Shown here: piece by piece, positions 36,982-45,448 of the stretch | Numbering within the stretch: position 1 is the stretch's first letter | How the letters are laid out: each line of letters starts with the position of its first letter | NCBI RefSeq assembly: GCF_000215935.2 | Contig: NZ_AFNU02000001.1 | Coordinates: 62,001 to 126,000 of the forward strand | DNA length: 64,000 bases | Direction: 5' to 3' | Source: Haloplasma contractile SSD-17B | GTDB lineage: Bacteria > Bacillota_I > Bacilli_A > Haloplasmatales > Haloplasmataceae | The notes under the pieces: model-generated | Databases searched by the model: none | Told to the model about the DNA's origin: nothing | The model's input: only the letters and a program-made list of their open reading frames with translations | Made by a program: the position numbers and the translations under genes

Positions 36982-37170
36982 CTAAACGCGTTCAACTTTA
37001 CCAGATTTTAATGCGCGAGCTGAAACGTAAACTTTCTTAGGTTTACCGTCTACCATAATACGTACTTTTTGTAGGTTAGCTCCCCATTTACGTTTAGTTG
37101 CCTTTAATGAATTCGGACGATTGTTTCCTGTAGAAGCACGACGTCCTGTTACTTGACATACACGAGCCAT
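36982..37170 (-). CDS. rpmB: 50S ribosomal protein L28
   Basis: The 62-residue basic protein starts [20 protein letters not shown] after Met and contains [13 protein letters not shown] and [13 protein letters not shown], the L28 pattern. It lies on the minus strand between spoVM and yloU, the same inverted orientation as in B. subtilis. Only one of the possible zinc-ligand cysteines (Cys5) is present, so this is the zinc-free form. Own promoter and terminator. Confidence 0.96.
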   Translation of the reverse strand: MARVCQVTGRRASTGNNRPNSLKATKRKWGANLQKVRIMVDGKPKKVYVSARALKSGKVERV

Positions 37171-37234
37171 TTATAAAACCTCCTTTATGGTGGAATATTC
37201 TCATTTCAGTAGAATAATCTTAAATTACCTTAAT

Positions 37235-37263
37235 ACTTTATCACAATTTCATACATATTTCAA
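37235..37263 (-). promoter_or_regulatory. Promoter of rpmB
   Basis: On the minus strand TTGAAA (complement of 37258-37263) and TAAAGT (complement of 37235-37240) are 17 bases apart, with TG upstream of the -10. Confidence 0.6.
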
Positions 37264-37426
37264 GAAAATTTTGAAATTATAATGAATGATATCATTGTTA
37301 AATTTATGATTATCCAAATAAATTTTACTTAAATTGTTGTATTACTATTAATAATATAGTAGAATTGTATAGTAATATACAGTATTTTGTATAAATTTTA
37401 AAAATTAAAGCTAGGGGGCTTTTAGT

Positions 37427-37792
37427 ATGACAATACATATTGAAAGTGATTTAGGTCGTATAGATGTATCAACTGATGCTATTGCACAAATCGCAGGAAC
37501 TGCTGCGACTGAATGCTATGGTGTTGTTGGTATGGCTTCTAATAACCAATTAAAAGATGGACTTGCTGTTATTCTTCGTCGTGAAAATTTCGGAAAAGGC
37601 GTTTCAATTAGAAACGATCATGATGTTATTGACATTGACTTATATGTCGTAATGGGTTACGGCGTGAAAATATCAGAGGTTTCATTAGAAATTCAAAAAA
37701 AAGTGAAATATGATGTTGAACAGTATTTTGGAAAGAAAGTAAGAACTGTAAATGTATATGTACAGGGAGTACGTGTTATTGATAGAAACTAG
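37427..37792 (+). CDS. Asp23/Gls24 family envelope stress protein (YloU)
   Basis: The 121-residue protein is a full Asp23/Gls24 domain: LGRIDVSTDAIAQIAGTAA at the start, GVVGMASNNQLKDGL, IDLYVVMGYGVKISEV and VNVYVQGVRV at the end. The family is cytoplasmic, tends to filament or associate with the membrane, and is linked to envelope stress. It directly precedes fakA, as yloU-yloV in Bacillus, 13 bases apart. SD TAGGGGG. Confidence 0.92.
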   Translation: MTIHIESDLGRIDVSTDAIAQIAGTAATECYGVVGMASNNQLKDGLAVILRRENFGKGVSIRNDHDVIDIDLYVVMGYGVKISEVSLEIQKKVKYDVEQYFGKKVRTVNVYVQGVRVIDRN

Positions 37793-37805
37793 GAGGTAAT
37801 GGAAT

Positions 37806-39455
37806 ATGTCTATTTATAGAATAGACGGTACTTTATTTAAAAAATTATTAATCAACGGTGCCGTAAATCTAACAAACAATGCAGATCGAATAGATGAACT
37901 AAATGTCTTCCCTGTACCGGATGGTGACACAGGGACTAATATGAAATTGACAATCAATTCAGGAGCACGCGAACTTGAGAAAATAAATTCAAGTTCTTTG
38001 CAAGAAGTAACGAAGAAATTATCACGTGGATTATTGATGGGAGCGCGTGGTAATTCTGGTGTAATTCTTTCACAGTTATTTAGAGGCTTTGCCATGGGTG
38101 TAGAAGGTCATGATGAAGTTGATGCTATAATCTTATCAAAAGCATTTAAAAAAGGTGTAGAGACTGCTTATAAGGCTGTTATGAAGCCTGTTGAAGGTAC
38201 CATTCTTACTGTTTCACGTGAATCAGCGGATGAAGTATCTCGAGTAGCAACACCAGACATGAGTATTGAAGAATTAATGGAACGTCTTGTAGAAGAAGCC
38301 AAACGATCGTTAAAAAGAACTCCGGACTTATTGCCAGTTCTTAAAGAGGTAGGTGTAGTGGACTCTGGAGGTGCAGGTTTGTTATCAATATACGAAGGAT
38401 TCTTAAAGGCATTAAATGGCGAAATGCTAGAACTTAACAAGGCAGACGATAAAGAAAAAGAAAAAACGACTGCTCAAGCACAGATTAATATTGAAAATTT
38501 AGAATTCGGTTACTGTACTGAATTTATTGTTAAATTAGATGATGAAAAATTAAAAGCAAATCCGTTTACTGAACAACGACTTAGAAATCAACTTGAAAAG
38601 TTAGGGGATTCGATTGTCGTTGTAAATGATGAAGACTTAGTAAAGGTTCACGTTCATACAGAAACACCAGGTGAGGCAATGAACTTTGCGCAAAAATTTG
38701 GTGAATTTATGACGATTAAGGTAGAAAACATGCGTGAACAGCATAGTCATATCGTGAACGATGAACATGCAGTAGCGCCGGCTAAAAAAGAGAAAAAAGA
38801 GTATGGACTAATTTCAGTGTGTTCTGGAGTTGGACTTGCTAATATATTCAAAGAAATGGGTTGTGACTATGTAATCGCTGGTGGTCAAACAATGAACCCG
38901 TCAACTGAAGATTTCTTAAAAGCAATTGAAGAAGTAAATGCGAAAAACATTATTATATTCCCGAATAATAGTAATATTGTAATGGCTGCTAATCAGGCGG
39001 CTGAAGTAACGGAAGACTCTAGAGTAATGGTTGTTCCTTCAAAGACCATACCACAGGGATATTCAGCGTTATTACTATTTAACCCTACAAGTTCTATTGA
39101 TGAAAATGTAGAAGTAATGAAAGAGCAATTAGCAGATGTTAAATCAGGGCAGGTTACATATGCTGTTCGTGATACATCATTTAATGGTATTGCGATTAAA
39201 AAAGACGACTATATGGGAATTTTAGAAAAGGATATTGTAACAAGTGAGCATGACCGCTTAACGGTTACTAAAAATCTTTTAGATAAGATGATCGATGAAG
39301 ACTCAGAAATCGTTACTATATTCTATGGTGATGATATTAATGAGGATGAAATAGATATTGTTACCGAATATATCGAATCAAAATACGAGGATGCTGAAGT
39401 TGAATTATTAGAAGGAAATCAACCTGTCTATTCTTACATTATAGCAGTTGAATAA
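37806..39455 (+). CDS. fakA: Fatty acid kinase ATP-binding subunit FakA (YloV)
   Basis: Phosphorylates exogenous fatty acids held by a FakB protein, feeding PlsX/PlsY phospholipid synthesis. The 549-residue protein has an N-terminal DhaL-type kinase domain, with NVFPVPDGDTGTNMKLT carrying the Mg-binding aspartates and MGARGNSGVILSQLFRG. A central domain begins near residue 230, and a C-terminal DegV-like domain includes GLISVCSGVGLANIF. Complete length. No fakB lies beside it. Coupled with yloU (SD AGGAGG), terminator directly after. Confidence 0.92.
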   Translation: MSIYRIDGTLFKKLLINGAVNLTNNADRIDELNVFPVPDGDTGTNMKLTINSGARELEKINSSSLQEVTKKLSRGLLMGARGNSGVILSQLFRGFAMGVEGHDEVDAIILSKAFKKGVETAYKAVMKPVEGTILTVSRESADEVSRVATPDMSIEELMERLVEEAKRSLKRTPDLLPVLKEVGVVDSGGAGLLSIYEGFLKALNGEMLELNKADDKEKEKTTAQAQINIENLEFGYCTEFIVKLDDEKLKANPFTEQRLRNQLEKLGDSIVVVNDEDLVKVHVHTETPGEAMNFAQKFGEFMTIKVENMREQHSHIVNDEHAVAPAKKEKKEYGLISVCSGVGLANIFKEMGCDYVIAGGQTMNPSTEDFLKAIEEVNAKNIIIFPNNSNIVMAANQAAEVTEDSRVMVVPSKTIPQGYSALLLFNPTSSIDENVEVMKEQLADVKSGQVTYAVRDTSFNGIAIKKDDYMGILEKDIVTSEHDRLTVTKNLLDKMIDEDSEIVTIFYGDDINEDEIDIVTEYIESKYEDAEVELLEGNQPVYSYIIAVE

Positions 39456-39465
39456 ATGAGTAAAT

Positions 39466-39494
39466 AAAAGCCGACAATTTGTCGGCTTTTTTAT
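39466..39494 (+). terminator. Terminator after fakA
   Basis: An 11-bp stem (39466-39476 with 39480-39490), a three-base loop and a T run. Confidence 0.9.
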
Positions 39495-39563
39495 TTTTTA
39501 TAGTGTTTTTAAACTATAGTAATCGCGTATGATTATTTCTAACTTTTCTGTTTATACAATTGT

Positions 39564-40148
39564 TCAATGAGCTACTATAAATAATTCATTATATAAACAT
39601 TTAGAAAACCGTTTAGTTTGTTCAATTTTAAACTGTTGTGATGTTAGTAGGTTCATATATTCGTCTTGACTACGTATATATTCTCCTTTATCAAATGTCT
39701 TCATTATAGTGTTTTTAATACTAGCACCATCATATAAGCAAGGTTCTATAACAATTAATTTTCCGCTTTTTTTTAAAATTCGCTTGAATTCGTTTAAGTA
39801 ATTTGAAATAACATTCTTAGGAATATGATGCAAAACAGCAAAGATTAGAACATAATCAATAGAAAAATCAGGAACTTCAACCTGCTCATCTACGACTGTT
39901 TTAAATGTGTAATCTGGATTAAGTGTTTTTGCATAATCAATTCGTCTTTTGTCACAGTCGAGACCAATATATTGTTTAGGATTAAAATAGGAACAAATAG
40001 TACCAACTCCACAGCCTAAATCAACAACTTGTTTATTTGTAAAATCAAACTCCTTCAAAAAGTTATTAAATATTTTATGATTATAATAGTTTGTAATCCA
40101 TTTCGGGCGTACAAACAAATGATATAATCGTGGTGATAATTCCATCAT
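39564..40148 (-). CDS. Class I SAM-dependent methyltransferase
   Basis: The 194-residue protein has the Rossmann methyltransferase motifs I (VVDLGCGVGTICSYF), II (YIGLDCDKRRIDYA), a DYVLIFAVLHHIPK motif IV and the post-motif LKKSGKLIVIEP. This resembles Methyltransf_11/25 enzymes acting on small molecules or lipids; the substrate is unknown. It is an isolated minus-strand gene inserted between fakA and recG, a position that is different in Bacillus (sdaAB-sdaAA). Two consecutive ATG codons at the start make 40148 or 40145 equally possible. Confidence 0.8.
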   Translation of the reverse strand: MMELSPRLYHLFVRPKWITNYYNHKIFNNFLKEFDFTNKQVVDLGCGVGTICSYFNPKQYIGLDCDKRRIDYAKTLNPDYTFKTVVDEQVEVPDFSIDYVLIFAVLHHIPKNVISNYLNEFKRILKKSGKLIVIEPCLYDGASIKNTIMKTFDKGEYIRSQDEYMNLLTSQQFKIEQTKRFSKCLYNELFIVAH

Positions 40149-40473
40149 GTATGCCTCATTTCATATTTAGTTTATAGTAATATGTTTTCATGAGTCGAAT
40201 TTTTTATTAATAAATAATAGTTTTTTTAATTGTTAACTATTAGCAATAAAATAGGGTATTAATTATACACTAGGAATAATGATTTGGTTTATTAGGACTA
40301 AATTCGTGAATTACATAAATAATTAATAGGATTTTATTGTTTGACTTTAAAACTGTTCTTAAAAATAGTAAAATATTGAAGTATAAATAAAATGATAGAG
40401 ATTAGAGGCTCAGAAGAACGGTCTTAGACGTGTAATTGTAATAATTAATTTATTATTGTAAAAGGGTGATTGG
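40149..40473. other. Divergent spacer between methyltransferase gene and recG
   Basis: About 325 AT-rich bases that must hold the promoters of both genes. Near recG there is a TTGACT at about 40342 and TAAAAT about 22 bases later, too far apart for a confident promoter call. No ORF or RNA gene seen. Confidence 0.5.
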
Positions 40474-42528
40474 ATGCAGAATTTAAATGAAATTGAAGTA
40501 AAGCAGGTTAAAGGCGTTGGTCCTAAATCGCTCGAGCGATTACAAGAATTAAAAATCTATACTGTTGCTGATTTACTGAATCATTTCCCGCGGTCTTATG
40601 ACGATTTTGAGGTAATAGATATTAATCATGCTGAAGATGGGGAAAAAGTTACGGTAATTGGTGATATTGTGACGGAACCAGTATTTCAGTATTATAAGGG
40701 AAAACGAAATCGAAAGATGACACGTTTAACATTTAAAATAAGGACAAATCAAGCGATTATTAAGGTGATTGCTTTTAATCGAGCTTTTCTAAGAGGTAAA
40801 ATTAATCAAGGGCAGGAGATTACCGTTACAGGTAAATTTGACCGTCAGTTTGCAAGCATTACTGCAAATGAATTAAAATTAGACCGGTTAGAGAATGCAT
40901 CGGTAAGGCCTCAATACACATTAAAATCGCTCCCATACATTACATTCACCTCAATTATAAAAAACGCACTTGATGAATTCGGTGAGTTAGCTAATGATGA
41001 ATTACCGACTTATTTGTTAGAGCGCTACCGACTTATTTCAAAAAAGCGTCTGTATTCGTTTGCTCATACACCCAAAAATAGAGAACAAATTAAACAGGTA
41101 TTTAGGCGTGTCAAATATGAAGAGTTGCTCCTTTATCAATTAAAAATATTCTATTTAAAACAGGTTGAATACAAAAGAGAAGAACGCTATAAAAAAGTGT
41201 TTGATCAAATAAAAGCGAATGAATTTATTAATAATCTACCATTTGAACTTACAAAAGACCAAATGAATGCTATTAATGATATTTTAGGCGACCTATCAAA
41301 GGAACAGGCAATGAATCGTTTGTTACAAGGGGATGTGGGGTCAGGAAAGACAGTTGTTGCAGCTTTATCCTTATACGCAAACTACTTAGCAGGGTATCAG
41401 GGAACGTTAATGGCACCAACAGAAATATTAGCAGAGCAACATGCAAAGACCTTAAATGACTTATTTATTTCCTATCATTTAAAAATTGAACTCTTAACAA
41501 GTTCGGTTAGTAAGAAACAACGATCTTTAATTCTTACACGTCTTAAAAATCATGAAATTGATATCTTGATCGGAACCCACTCATTAATAAGTGAAGGTGT
41601 AACATTTAAGCGCTTAGGATTAGGTATTGTTGATGAGCAACACCGATTTGGTGTTATGCAACGAAAGCTACTAAAGGATAAAGGTGATAGCGTGGATGCC
41701 TTATTCCTTAGTGCAACTCCGATTCCTAGAACACTTGCATTATCAACATTTGGTGATATGGAGATATCTTCGATTAAACAACTTCCAAAAGGCAGAAAGC
41801 CAGTACAAACGCATCTTATTAATTCAAAGTATGAAGAACGGCTACTCGGTTTTGTCAGAAAGATTATTTCCTTAGGTCAGCAAGTATATGTTATTGCACC
41901 ACTTATTGAGGAGTCCGATAAGATTGATATTCAAAATGCCGTTGATATTTATGAGAAGTATCAAACGATTTTTGGTGAACGTATTAACATTGGCTTATTA
42001 CATGGTAAAATGAAACAGGAAGAAAAAGAAACTATAATGGGGGCATTTAAAAATAATACGATTCAACTACTTGTAAGTACAACAGTCGTAGAGGTTGGTG
42101 TAAATGTTCCGAATGCATCGCTAATGGTTATTGTCGATGCAGATCGGTTTGGTCTTGCACAACTTCATCAGCTAAGAGGGCGTGTAGGCCGTGGAGAACA
42201 TCAATCATATTGTATCTTGGTATGTGACCATCAAAGTGAGAAAACATTAGAGCGTTTAACAGTAATGACAAATACAACAAATGGATTTGAACTTGCAGAA
42301 CACGATTTGAAATTACGAGGACCAGGCGATTTCTTTGGAGCAAAACAATCTGGCTTACCAGAGTTTAAGATGGCTGACCTTGTTAAGGATTATAAAATTT
42401 TAGAAATTGCAAGAGAAGATGCTAAGGCGATCATTGAATCGAATGAAATCCATCAGAACAAAGACTATCTTCCCCTTAGACTGAAACTATTTAAGGAGAT
42501 TGATGAGATGGGCAATCGTTTAGATTAA
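40474..42528 (+). CDS. recG: ATP-dependent DNA helicase RecG
   Basis: Regresses and remodels stalled replication forks and branched DNA. The 684-residue protein has an N-terminal wedge/OB domain (GVGPKSLERLQEL, then GDIVTEP) and a superfamily 2 motor. The motor has Walker A GDVGSGKTVVA (near residue 288), DEQHRFG Walker B, LSATPIPRTL motif III, VVEVGVNVP and QLRGRVGRG motif VI, and the TRG-like NGFELAEHDLKLRGPGD. Complete. The SD AAAGGGTG precedes the ATG. Not followed by fapR as it would be in Bacillus. Confidence 0.96.
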   Translation: MQNLNEIEVKQVKGVGPKSLERLQELKIYTVADLLNHFPRSYDDFEVIDINHAEDGEKVTVIGDIVTEPVFQYYKGKRNRKMTRLTFKIRTNQAIIKVIAFNRAFLRGKINQGQEITVTGKFDRQFASITANELKLDRLENASVRPQYTLKSLPYITFTSIIKNALDEFGELANDELPTYLLERYRLISKKRLYSFAHTPKNREQIKQVFRRVKYEELLLYQLKIFYLKQVEYKREERYKKVFDQIKANEFINNLPFELTKDQMNAINDILGDLSKEQAMNRLLQGDVGSGKTVVAALSLYANYLAGYQGTLMAPTEILAEQHAKTLNDLFISYHLKIELLTSSVSKKQRSLILTRLKNHEIDILIGTHSLISEGVTFKRLGLGIVDEQHRFGVMQRKLLKDKGDSVDALFLSATPIPRTLALSTFGDMEISSIKQLPKGRKPVQTHLINSKYEERLLGFVRKIISLGQQVYVIAPLIEESDKIDIQNAVDIYEKYQTIFGERINIGLLHGKMKQEEKETIMGAFKNNTIQLLVSTTVVEVGVNVPNASLMVIVDADRFGLAQLHQLRGRVGRGEHQSYCILVCDHQSEKTLERLTVMTNTTNGFELAEHDLKLRGPGDFFGAKQSGLPEFKMADLVKDYKILEIAREDAKAIIESNEIHQNKDYLPLRLKLFKEIDEMGNRLD

Positions 42529-42688
42529 AAAAGAAAGATCATTAGAATACTTATTACTGGTTTTGAATAGAGTTAAATGCTTGGTAATGTCAAGATTAAA
42601 TAAGAGATCACTTCATAGACTACGTTAAGACACAAAATAAGCAAAATATAGAAAAAATAAAAAAAAATTAGTGAAAAAGAAAGTTTTT

Positions 42689-42697
42689 TGCTATAAT
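42689..42697 (+). promoter_or_regulatory. Extended -10 promoter of GNAT-plsX-rnc
   Basis: TGCTATAAT is a perfect extended -10, about 47 bases before the GNAT gene start. Confidence 0.6.
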
Positions 42698-42743
42698 ATA
42701 TAGGAGTATACCTATTTTATTTTAGAGAATTGTGGTGATCGCG

Positions 42744-43271
42744 ATGAAGTTTATAGTAAGAGAGATTATAAAAGAAGACATAGAAATCATGCATAAATGG
42801 GCACAGGACAAAGATATTGCTAAACTATCAGATGCAAACCCCAATGAATCATTTGAACAATTCTCTAGTCGATATAATCTTTACTTCAACAAGAATAGTA
42901 ATGATGGAATTAAACTGTTTGGAATCTTACTTGATGAAAAGTTAATCGGGCGATTAGAACTAGGTATCGATAAGAAAAATAGATCCGGATCGTTTGGGAT
43001 ATTGATCGGTGAGAAACAGTATTGGGGAAGAGGAATCGGTAAAAAGGCAATCAATGCATTGTTCAATTACGCGTTTATTAAACTGGATTTAAATCGTATA
43101 TCGTGTGACGTATATGCATTTAATAAACGGTCGTTAAATCTCATGAAAAGTGTGGGAATGAAGTTAGAAGGTCGTCTAAGACAAAAAGAACTAATTAATA
43201 AACAATACGTTGATTTAATTTTGTTCGGTTTATTAAAAAAAGAATATAATGGTGGTGAAGGAAATGATTAG
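42744..43271 (+). CDS. GNAT family N-acetyltransferase (RimJ/RimL-like)
   Basis: The 175-residue protein has the GNAT acetyl-CoA signature GEKQYWGRGIGKKAINALFN (Gln/Arg-x-x-Gly-x-Gly/Ala) and the C-terminal NKRSLNLMKSVGMKLEGRLR typical of RimJ/RimL-type N-acetyltransferases. Targets could be protein N-termini, polyamines or antibiotics and cannot be told apart. GTG codons at 42732/42735 are in frame, but the ATG at 42744 is better. It overlaps plsX by eight bases, so the two are coupled; the site is occupied by fapR in Bacillus. Confidence 0.85.
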   Translation: MKFIVREIIKEDIEIMHKWAQDKDIAKLSDANPNESFEQFSSRYNLYFNKNSNDGIKLFGILLDEKLIGRLELGIDKKNRSGSFGILIGEKQYWGRGIGKKAINALFNYAFIKLDLNRISCDVYAFNKRSLNLMKSVGMKLEGRLRQKELINKQYVDLILFGLLKKEYNGGEGND

Positions 43272-44259
43272 AATAGCAGTAGATGCTATGGGCGGTGATT
43301 TTGCGCCTAAGATCGCAGTTGAAGGTGCTGTATCAGCAATTAAACAATTTTCTGATATTGAAATAACGCTTTATGGTGATGAAGCACAAATAAAATCATT
43401 ACTAACGGATGAAACACGAATTAACATTGTGCACTGCACGGACTATTTTAGAATGGATGAAAAGGATTTAGCGTTAGCAATCAGAAGGCGAAAAGAGACC
43501 TCAATGTACATGGCAATGGTTGATGCTAGAGAAGGTGTTGTCGATGCGTTTGTTACAGCAGGACCTACGGGAGCAGTCGTGTCTGGTGGCGTATTAGTCG
43601 TTAAACGAATAAAAGGGTTTTCTAAACCTGCATTGGGACCAATAATTCCTCAAATCAATGGTGATCATGCATTATTAATTGACTGTGGAGCAAATCCTGA
43701 AGTTAAACCGGAGCATTTACAACAATTTGCAGAAATTGCAGCTGTTTATTGTGAAAATGTCATGGGCAAAAAGAATCCTCGTGTTGCACTATTAAATAAT
43801 GGTGAAGAAGAAGGAAAAGGACGTCAACTAGAACAAGATACGTATAAGCTCTTAAAGGAATCAAACCTAAATTTCATAGGAAATATGGAAGGGAAACAAG
43901 GTATTACTGGCCATACAGATATTATTGTGACAGATGGTTTTACAGGAAACATCTTCCTTAAAACAACAGAAGGAGTTGCAAAAGGAATAGGAACTACCTT
44001 GAAAGAAGAAATTAAATCGAATTTATTAGGTAAAATTGGTGGTTTATTCTTGTTAAAGAACCTAAAACGATTTAAAAAGAGATTTGATGCTAGTGAAGTC
44101 GGTGGATCTGTTTTATTTGGGGTAAGAGCACCTGTTATTAAGGCACATGGTTCTTCTGATTCATATGCATTAATGAATGCTATTAAACAGGCTAGAAGTA
44201 CGGTAGAAGGACGCGTTATCGATATTATTAAAGAACAAATTAACGAAAAATCTGAATAG
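43264..44259 (+). CDS. plsX: Phosphate acyltransferase PlsX
   Basis: Makes acyl-phosphate from acyl-ACP for glycerol-3-phosphate acylation by PlsY. The 331-residue protein starts IRIAVDAMGGDFAPKIAVEG after Met and has TAGPTGAVVSGG, DCGANPEVKPEHL, ALLNNGEEEGKG and TDGFTGNIFLKTTEG, all PlsX landmarks. An in-frame ATG at 43249 precedes the SD GGTGAAGGA, so the ATG at 43264 is used. fabD, fabG and acpP, which follow plsX in Bacillus, are missing; rnc comes next, 72 bases on. Confidence 0.95.
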   Translation: MIRIAVDAMGGDFAPKIAVEGAVSAIKQFSDIEITLYGDEAQIKSLLTDETRINIVHCTDYFRMDEKDLALAIRRRKETSMYMAMVDAREGVVDAFVTAGPTGAVVSGGVLVVKRIKGFSKPALGPIIPQINGDHALLIDCGANPEVKPEHLQQFAEIAAVYCENVMGKKNPRVALLNNGEEEGKGRQLEQDTYKLLKESNLNFIGNMEGKQGITGHTDIIVTDGFTGNIFLKTTEGVAKGIGTTLKEEIKSNLLGKIGGLFLLKNLKRFKKRFDASEVGGSVLFGVRAPVIKAHGSSDSYALMNAIKQARSTVEGRVIDIIKEQINEKSE

Positions 44260-44331
44260 AAACAAACGAAACATACACAAGATAAAGAGTAAGGGATAAC
44301 TTTGTCCCTTACTGTCATGGAGGTGAAACAA

Positions 44332-45051
44332 TTGACAAAAGGAATTGATGACAAGCGTATTAATGTATTCTGTAAGCAACATGAACTTGAGTTCAAAGAT
44401 CGCTCACTACTAATAAGAGCCTTAACTCATTCATCATATGTTAATGAGCACCGGACAGAAGACTTAAAAGATAATGAACGCCTCGAATTTCTAGGTGATG
44501 CTGTTTTAGAACTCGCAATGTCTAGATATTTATTTCTAAACCTACCTGATGTTAACGAAGGTGTCATGACAAAAAGGCGTGCACAATATGTGTGTGAACC
44601 TTCTCTTGAGTTATATGCAAACAAGATTAATTTAGGTAAATTAATTCGTTTAGGCAAGGGTGAAGAACATACAGGTGGACGTAAACGTCCCGCTATTTTA
44701 GCAGATGCCTTTGAAGCCCTACTGGGTGCAATTTACTTAGATTTAGGCTTTGATCAAGTGTATGACTTTTTAGGTAAAGTTGCGTTTCCTGCAATTAAGG
44801 CTGGTACTCTTTCACATGTGATGGATTATAAAAGTAAACTACAGGAATTAGTACAAACAGATAGCGCTCGATCGGTAACCTATTTAATTGTTGATGAAAT
44901 TGGTCCTGCACACAATAAGACATTCGTTGCTGAAGTTTCAATGGATGAAATTAAGATGGGTGTTGGTGAAGGACATTCTAAAAAAGAAGCAGAACAAAAT
45001 GCAGCAAAAATAGCACTTGAAAAAATGGCAAGTGAACAATCACATAAATAA
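44332..45051 (+). CDS. rnc: Ribonuclease III
   Basis: Cleaves double-stranded RNA in rRNA and mRNA processing. The 239-residue protein has the catalytic signature ERLEFLGDAVLELAMS with acidic metal ligands, a second acidic set in ADAFEALLGAIYLDLG, and a C-terminal double-stranded RNA-binding domain (YKSKLQELVQ to KKEAEQNAAKIALE). The frame is open from an ATG at 44302, but GGAGGTG at 44319-44325 points to the TTG at 44332, which gives a product of usual length. It precedes smc as in Bacillus. Confidence 0.95.
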   Translation: MTKGIDDKRINVFCKQHELEFKDRSLLIRALTHSSYVNEHRTEDLKDNERLEFLGDAVLELAMSRYLFLNLPDVNEGVMTKRRAQYVCEPSLELYANKINLGKLIRLGKGEEHTGGRKRPAILADAFEALLGAIYLDLGFDQVYDFLGKVAFPAIKAGTLSHVMDYKSKLQELVQTDSARSVTYLIVDEIGPAHNKTFVAEVSMDEIKMGVGEGHSKKEAEQNAAKIALEKMASEQSHK

Positions 45052-45060
45052 AGATAAGAT

Positions 45061-45091
45061 AAAGGATCTCTTTTTTATAAGAGGTCCTTTT
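45061..45091 (+). terminator. Terminator after rnc
   Basis: AAAGGATCTCTT at 45061-45072 pairs with AAGAGGTCCTTT (one G-T pair) and ends in T residues. Confidence 0.85.
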
Positions 45092-45448
45092 AGATGTTAG
45101 AGGAGAATTAGTAGCAAGAATACCGTTTATTGTAGTTACACATGGAATTAGATTATGATAAATGTAATTGCAATGATTGATAAAATATTTACTTCAATAA
45201 GAAGATAAATTATGATTATTATAATCATATGCAACGTATAAAATGTAATCAAATGTATGTCTTTGTGCAGTTAAAGTAAATAATTAGTTATAATTGGTAA
45301 TGATAAAAAGGGTTGTAGTAAAAGTTATTTCAACCCTTTTTATATGTATACCTACAACTGACAATAGATTAAACAAACAAATACTTTCAATAACGACTGA
45401 AATATAGTATAATTTAGTAGAATATTAACGAAAAATGTAGGTGGTAGT
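45092..45448. other. Spacer between rnc and smc with an extra terminator
   Basis: About 350 bases with no convincing ORF. It contains a second, orphan terminator (45304-45343) and, close to smc, a TATAAT at about 45408 with a weak TTTCAA 17 bases upstream that could be the smc promoter. Confidence 0.5.
45304..45343 (+). terminator. Orphan terminator upstream of smc
   Basis: An 11-bp stem (45305-45315 with 45331-45341) and T residues. It lies about 210 bases after the rnc terminator with no gene between, so it may end a small unannotated transcript. Confidence 0.75.

Noticed and set aside
40342-40375. TTGACT and TAAAAT upstream of recG
   Set aside because: Spacing is about 22 bases, so it is not listed as a promoter.
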